A stretch of DNA of 7,848 nt. Source: an uncultured Ruminococcus sp. (GTDB taxonomy: Bacteria; Bacillota; Clostridia; Oscillospirales; CAG-272). Under the pieces are notes generated by a model, which had not been told where the DNA came from, ran no database searches, and saw only the letters and a list, made by a program, of their open reading frames with translations. Below, in pieces: positions 6,917-7,848 of this stretch (its first letter is position 1; each line of letters opens with the position of its first letter). The position numbers and the translations under genes were made by a program. The stretch is from assembly GCA_902783705.1 (NCBI GenBank), contig CACZSA010000300.1:1-7848 (forward strand). The letters are read 5' to 3'.

Positions 6917-7681
6917 ATGATCTACGAAGCGTACCGGTCCATGACGTCCAATCAGCTCTCGTACCTTCACCACCGCGATCTCGACTACCCGGAACACATG
7001 CATTACAGCTTTGAGATCCACCTCGTCACGGAGGGCGTCATGCGGTGCACGGTCTCGGGGACGGAGTATCTCCTCCATCCGGGCGAGGCCGTCCTGATCC
7101 TGCCGAACGAGCCGCACGAATACATGCATCCCGGTCCGACCGCAGGCGTCACGGTCGTCTTCTCCGTCGATTATGTCGCCGATTTCACGAATGCCACCCG
7201 CAGTTCCCGCTTAAAAACCTCCCTCTTTCACCCCGATCCCGCGCTCCTCTCGGACGATCTGACCGAGGTCAACCGCTTTCTGCAGGTCGGGCGGCTGAAC
7301 ATGCTCTGCGGCTCCGCGCTCGCGGAATGCGGGCTGGAGGAGGCGGAGCGGCGGAACGAAACGCTGATGCTGAAAATCATCGAATACGTCGCCGCGCACT
7401 ATCAGGAGGAAATGTCCCTGCACGAGATGGCGCGCGCGCTCGGCTATCAGTACAACTATCTCTCCGGGTTCATCAATTCGTCCTTTGCGTGCAGCTATTC
7501 CGACATCGTCAGCAATTACCGGGTGATGAACGCGATGCCGCTGATGCAGAACGGTACGCGCAGCATCACCGCCGTCAGCGCGCAGTGCGGATTCAGCTCG
7601 GTCCGCAGCTTCAACCGCGCGTTCCGCTCCGTCTTCGGCATCTCCCCGCGGGAGTACATCGAACAGCGTCGCGGGAGCTGA
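6917..7681 (+). CDS. AraC-family transcriptional regulator with N-terminal cupin domain
   Basis: This 254-residue DNA-binding regulator starts at an ATG 6 nt after AGGAGG (6905-6910). Residues of about 15-90 form the AraC-type cupin sensor domain (HMHYSFEIHLVTEG, then a PGEAVLILPNEPHEY turn), which in this family usually binds a sugar. Residues 150-252 form the C-terminal pair of helix-turn-helix motifs: the first at SLHEMARALGYQYNYLSGF, the second at SITAVSAQCGFSSVRSFNRAFRSVFGISPREY, the latter a close match to the family signature. The length is normal and the gene is intact. Being divergent from the SGNH-GH3 unit with a shared 187-bp control region makes it the likely local regulator, responding to a sugar from the same pathway. 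The ligand is unknown. It may also control the nearby beta-helix gene, though no shared site is evident. Confidence 0.95.
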   Translation: MIYEAYRSMTSNQLSYLHHRDLDYPEHMHYSFEIHLVTEGVMRCTVSGTEYLLHPGEAVLILPNEPHEYMHPGPTAGVTVVFSVDYVADFTNATRSSRLKTSLFHPDPALLSDDLTEVNRFLQVGRLNMLCGSALAECGLEEAERRNETLMLKIIEYVAAHYQEEMSLHEMARALGYQYNYLSGFINSSFACSYSDIVSNYRVMNAMPLMQNGTRSITAVSAQCGFSSVRSFNRAFRSVFGISPREYIEQRRGS

Positions 7682-7700
7682 CTGTTCCCCGGCATGGCAA

Positions 7701-7751
7701 GGGGCTGTCGCATTAACGCTCAAAAGTGGAGAAATGCGACAGCCCTTTTTT
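7701..7751 (+). terminator. Long-stem intrinsic terminator after the AraC gene
   Basis: A perfect 13-bp stem (GGGCTGTCGCATT at 7702-7714 pairing with AATGCGACAGCCC at 7733-7745) is followed directly by six T residues (7746-7751). A G-U pair at 7701/7746 could extend it. The loop is unusually long at 18 nt. The hairpin begins 20 nt after the stop codon of the regulator. From memory, hairpins of this kind built on GGGCTGTCGCA recur in Clostridia genomes, so it may be a copy of a dispersed terminator-like repeat. Confidence 0.92.
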
Positions 7752-7797
7752 GTATTTGAATCCGGGTTCCAGTTTTCATATCCTTTCAGACAAAACA

Positions 7798-7848
7798 TTG
7801 TCATTGCGAGGAAGGCGTCCTGAGACGCCTGACGTGGCAATCTCCCCA
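7798..7848. repeat. Palindromic intergenic repeat element, cut by the window end
   Basis: The sequence begins TTGTCATTGCGAGGA and ends GACGTGGCAATCTCC, the conserved edges of a dispersed intergenic repeat found in many bacterial genomes (known from general experience, not checked here). It can fold: an inner perfect 7-bp stem AGGCGTC/GACGCCT (7813-7819 with 7824-7830, loop CTGA) sits inside an outer ATTGC/GCAAT pair (7803-7807 with 7837-7841). In copies I recall, the centre is usually a variant of GCGAAGC, so this inner stem appears to be its own variant. The element probably continues past the window. It has no coding content. Confidence 0.65.

Noticed and set aside
3730..7014. A 1094-codon plus-strand open frame running opposite the GH3 and SGNH genes
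   Set aside because: It is antisense to two genes with full catalytic motifs, crosses their intergenic region and both divergent promoters, and its translation has low-complexity Arg/Asp/Val/Leu composition with no domain. Long antisense frames are expected opposite GC-rich genes.
1..7848. CRISPR array, tRNA/rRNA gene, insertion sequence, toxin-antitoxin or phage-defence system
   Set aside because: No regularly spaced repeats, tRNA-like folds, transposase or integrase motifs, or defence-type domains were found on either strand.

Overview
The window is GC-rich, tightly packed bacterial DNA. AGGAGG-type ribosome binding sites, near-consensus sigma-70/sigma-A promoters with 17-nt spacers, intrinsic terminators and protein families typical of anaerobic Clostridia (a family 1 sugar-binding protein tail, a cytoplasmic GH3, an AraC/cupin regulator) suggest a high-GC Firmicute of gut or rumen type (Oscillospiraceae or Christensenellales-like). 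The taxon is inferred; there is no marker gene.

Layout. Positions 1-243 are mostly not interpretable and include an AT-rich stretch. At 244-456 lies the C-terminal end of an ABC sugar-binding protein with no body and no credible start, a remnant. A promoter at 484-512 drives a 714-residue right-handed beta-helix protein (555-2699) that resembles GH141-type proteins and ends in a PDZ domain. It converges on a DUF1295 membrane protein (2753-3772, minus strand), with a strong terminator hairpin between the two. Further right, a minus-strand two-gene unit encodes an SGNH/GDSL hydrolase (6166-6729) followed by a GH3 beta-glycosidase (3880-6129). It is transcribed divergently from an AraC-family regulator (6917-7681). 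The regulator is followed by a long-stem terminator and then by a palindromic dispersed-repeat-like element that runs to the end of the window.

How it may work together. The beta-helix protein, GH3 and SGNH hydrolase all lack signal peptides, which fits breakdown inside the cell of decorated oligosaccharides brought in by an ABC importer: the SGNH enzyme would remove esters, GH3 would remove terminal beta-linked sugars, and the beta-helix protein would act on another linkage. The AraC protein, with its sugar-sensing type N-terminal domain, is the natural local regulator. The substrate cannot be read from the sequence. I see no clearly new defence, mobile or RNA system. The most unusual item is the intracellular beta-helix/PDZ fusion.
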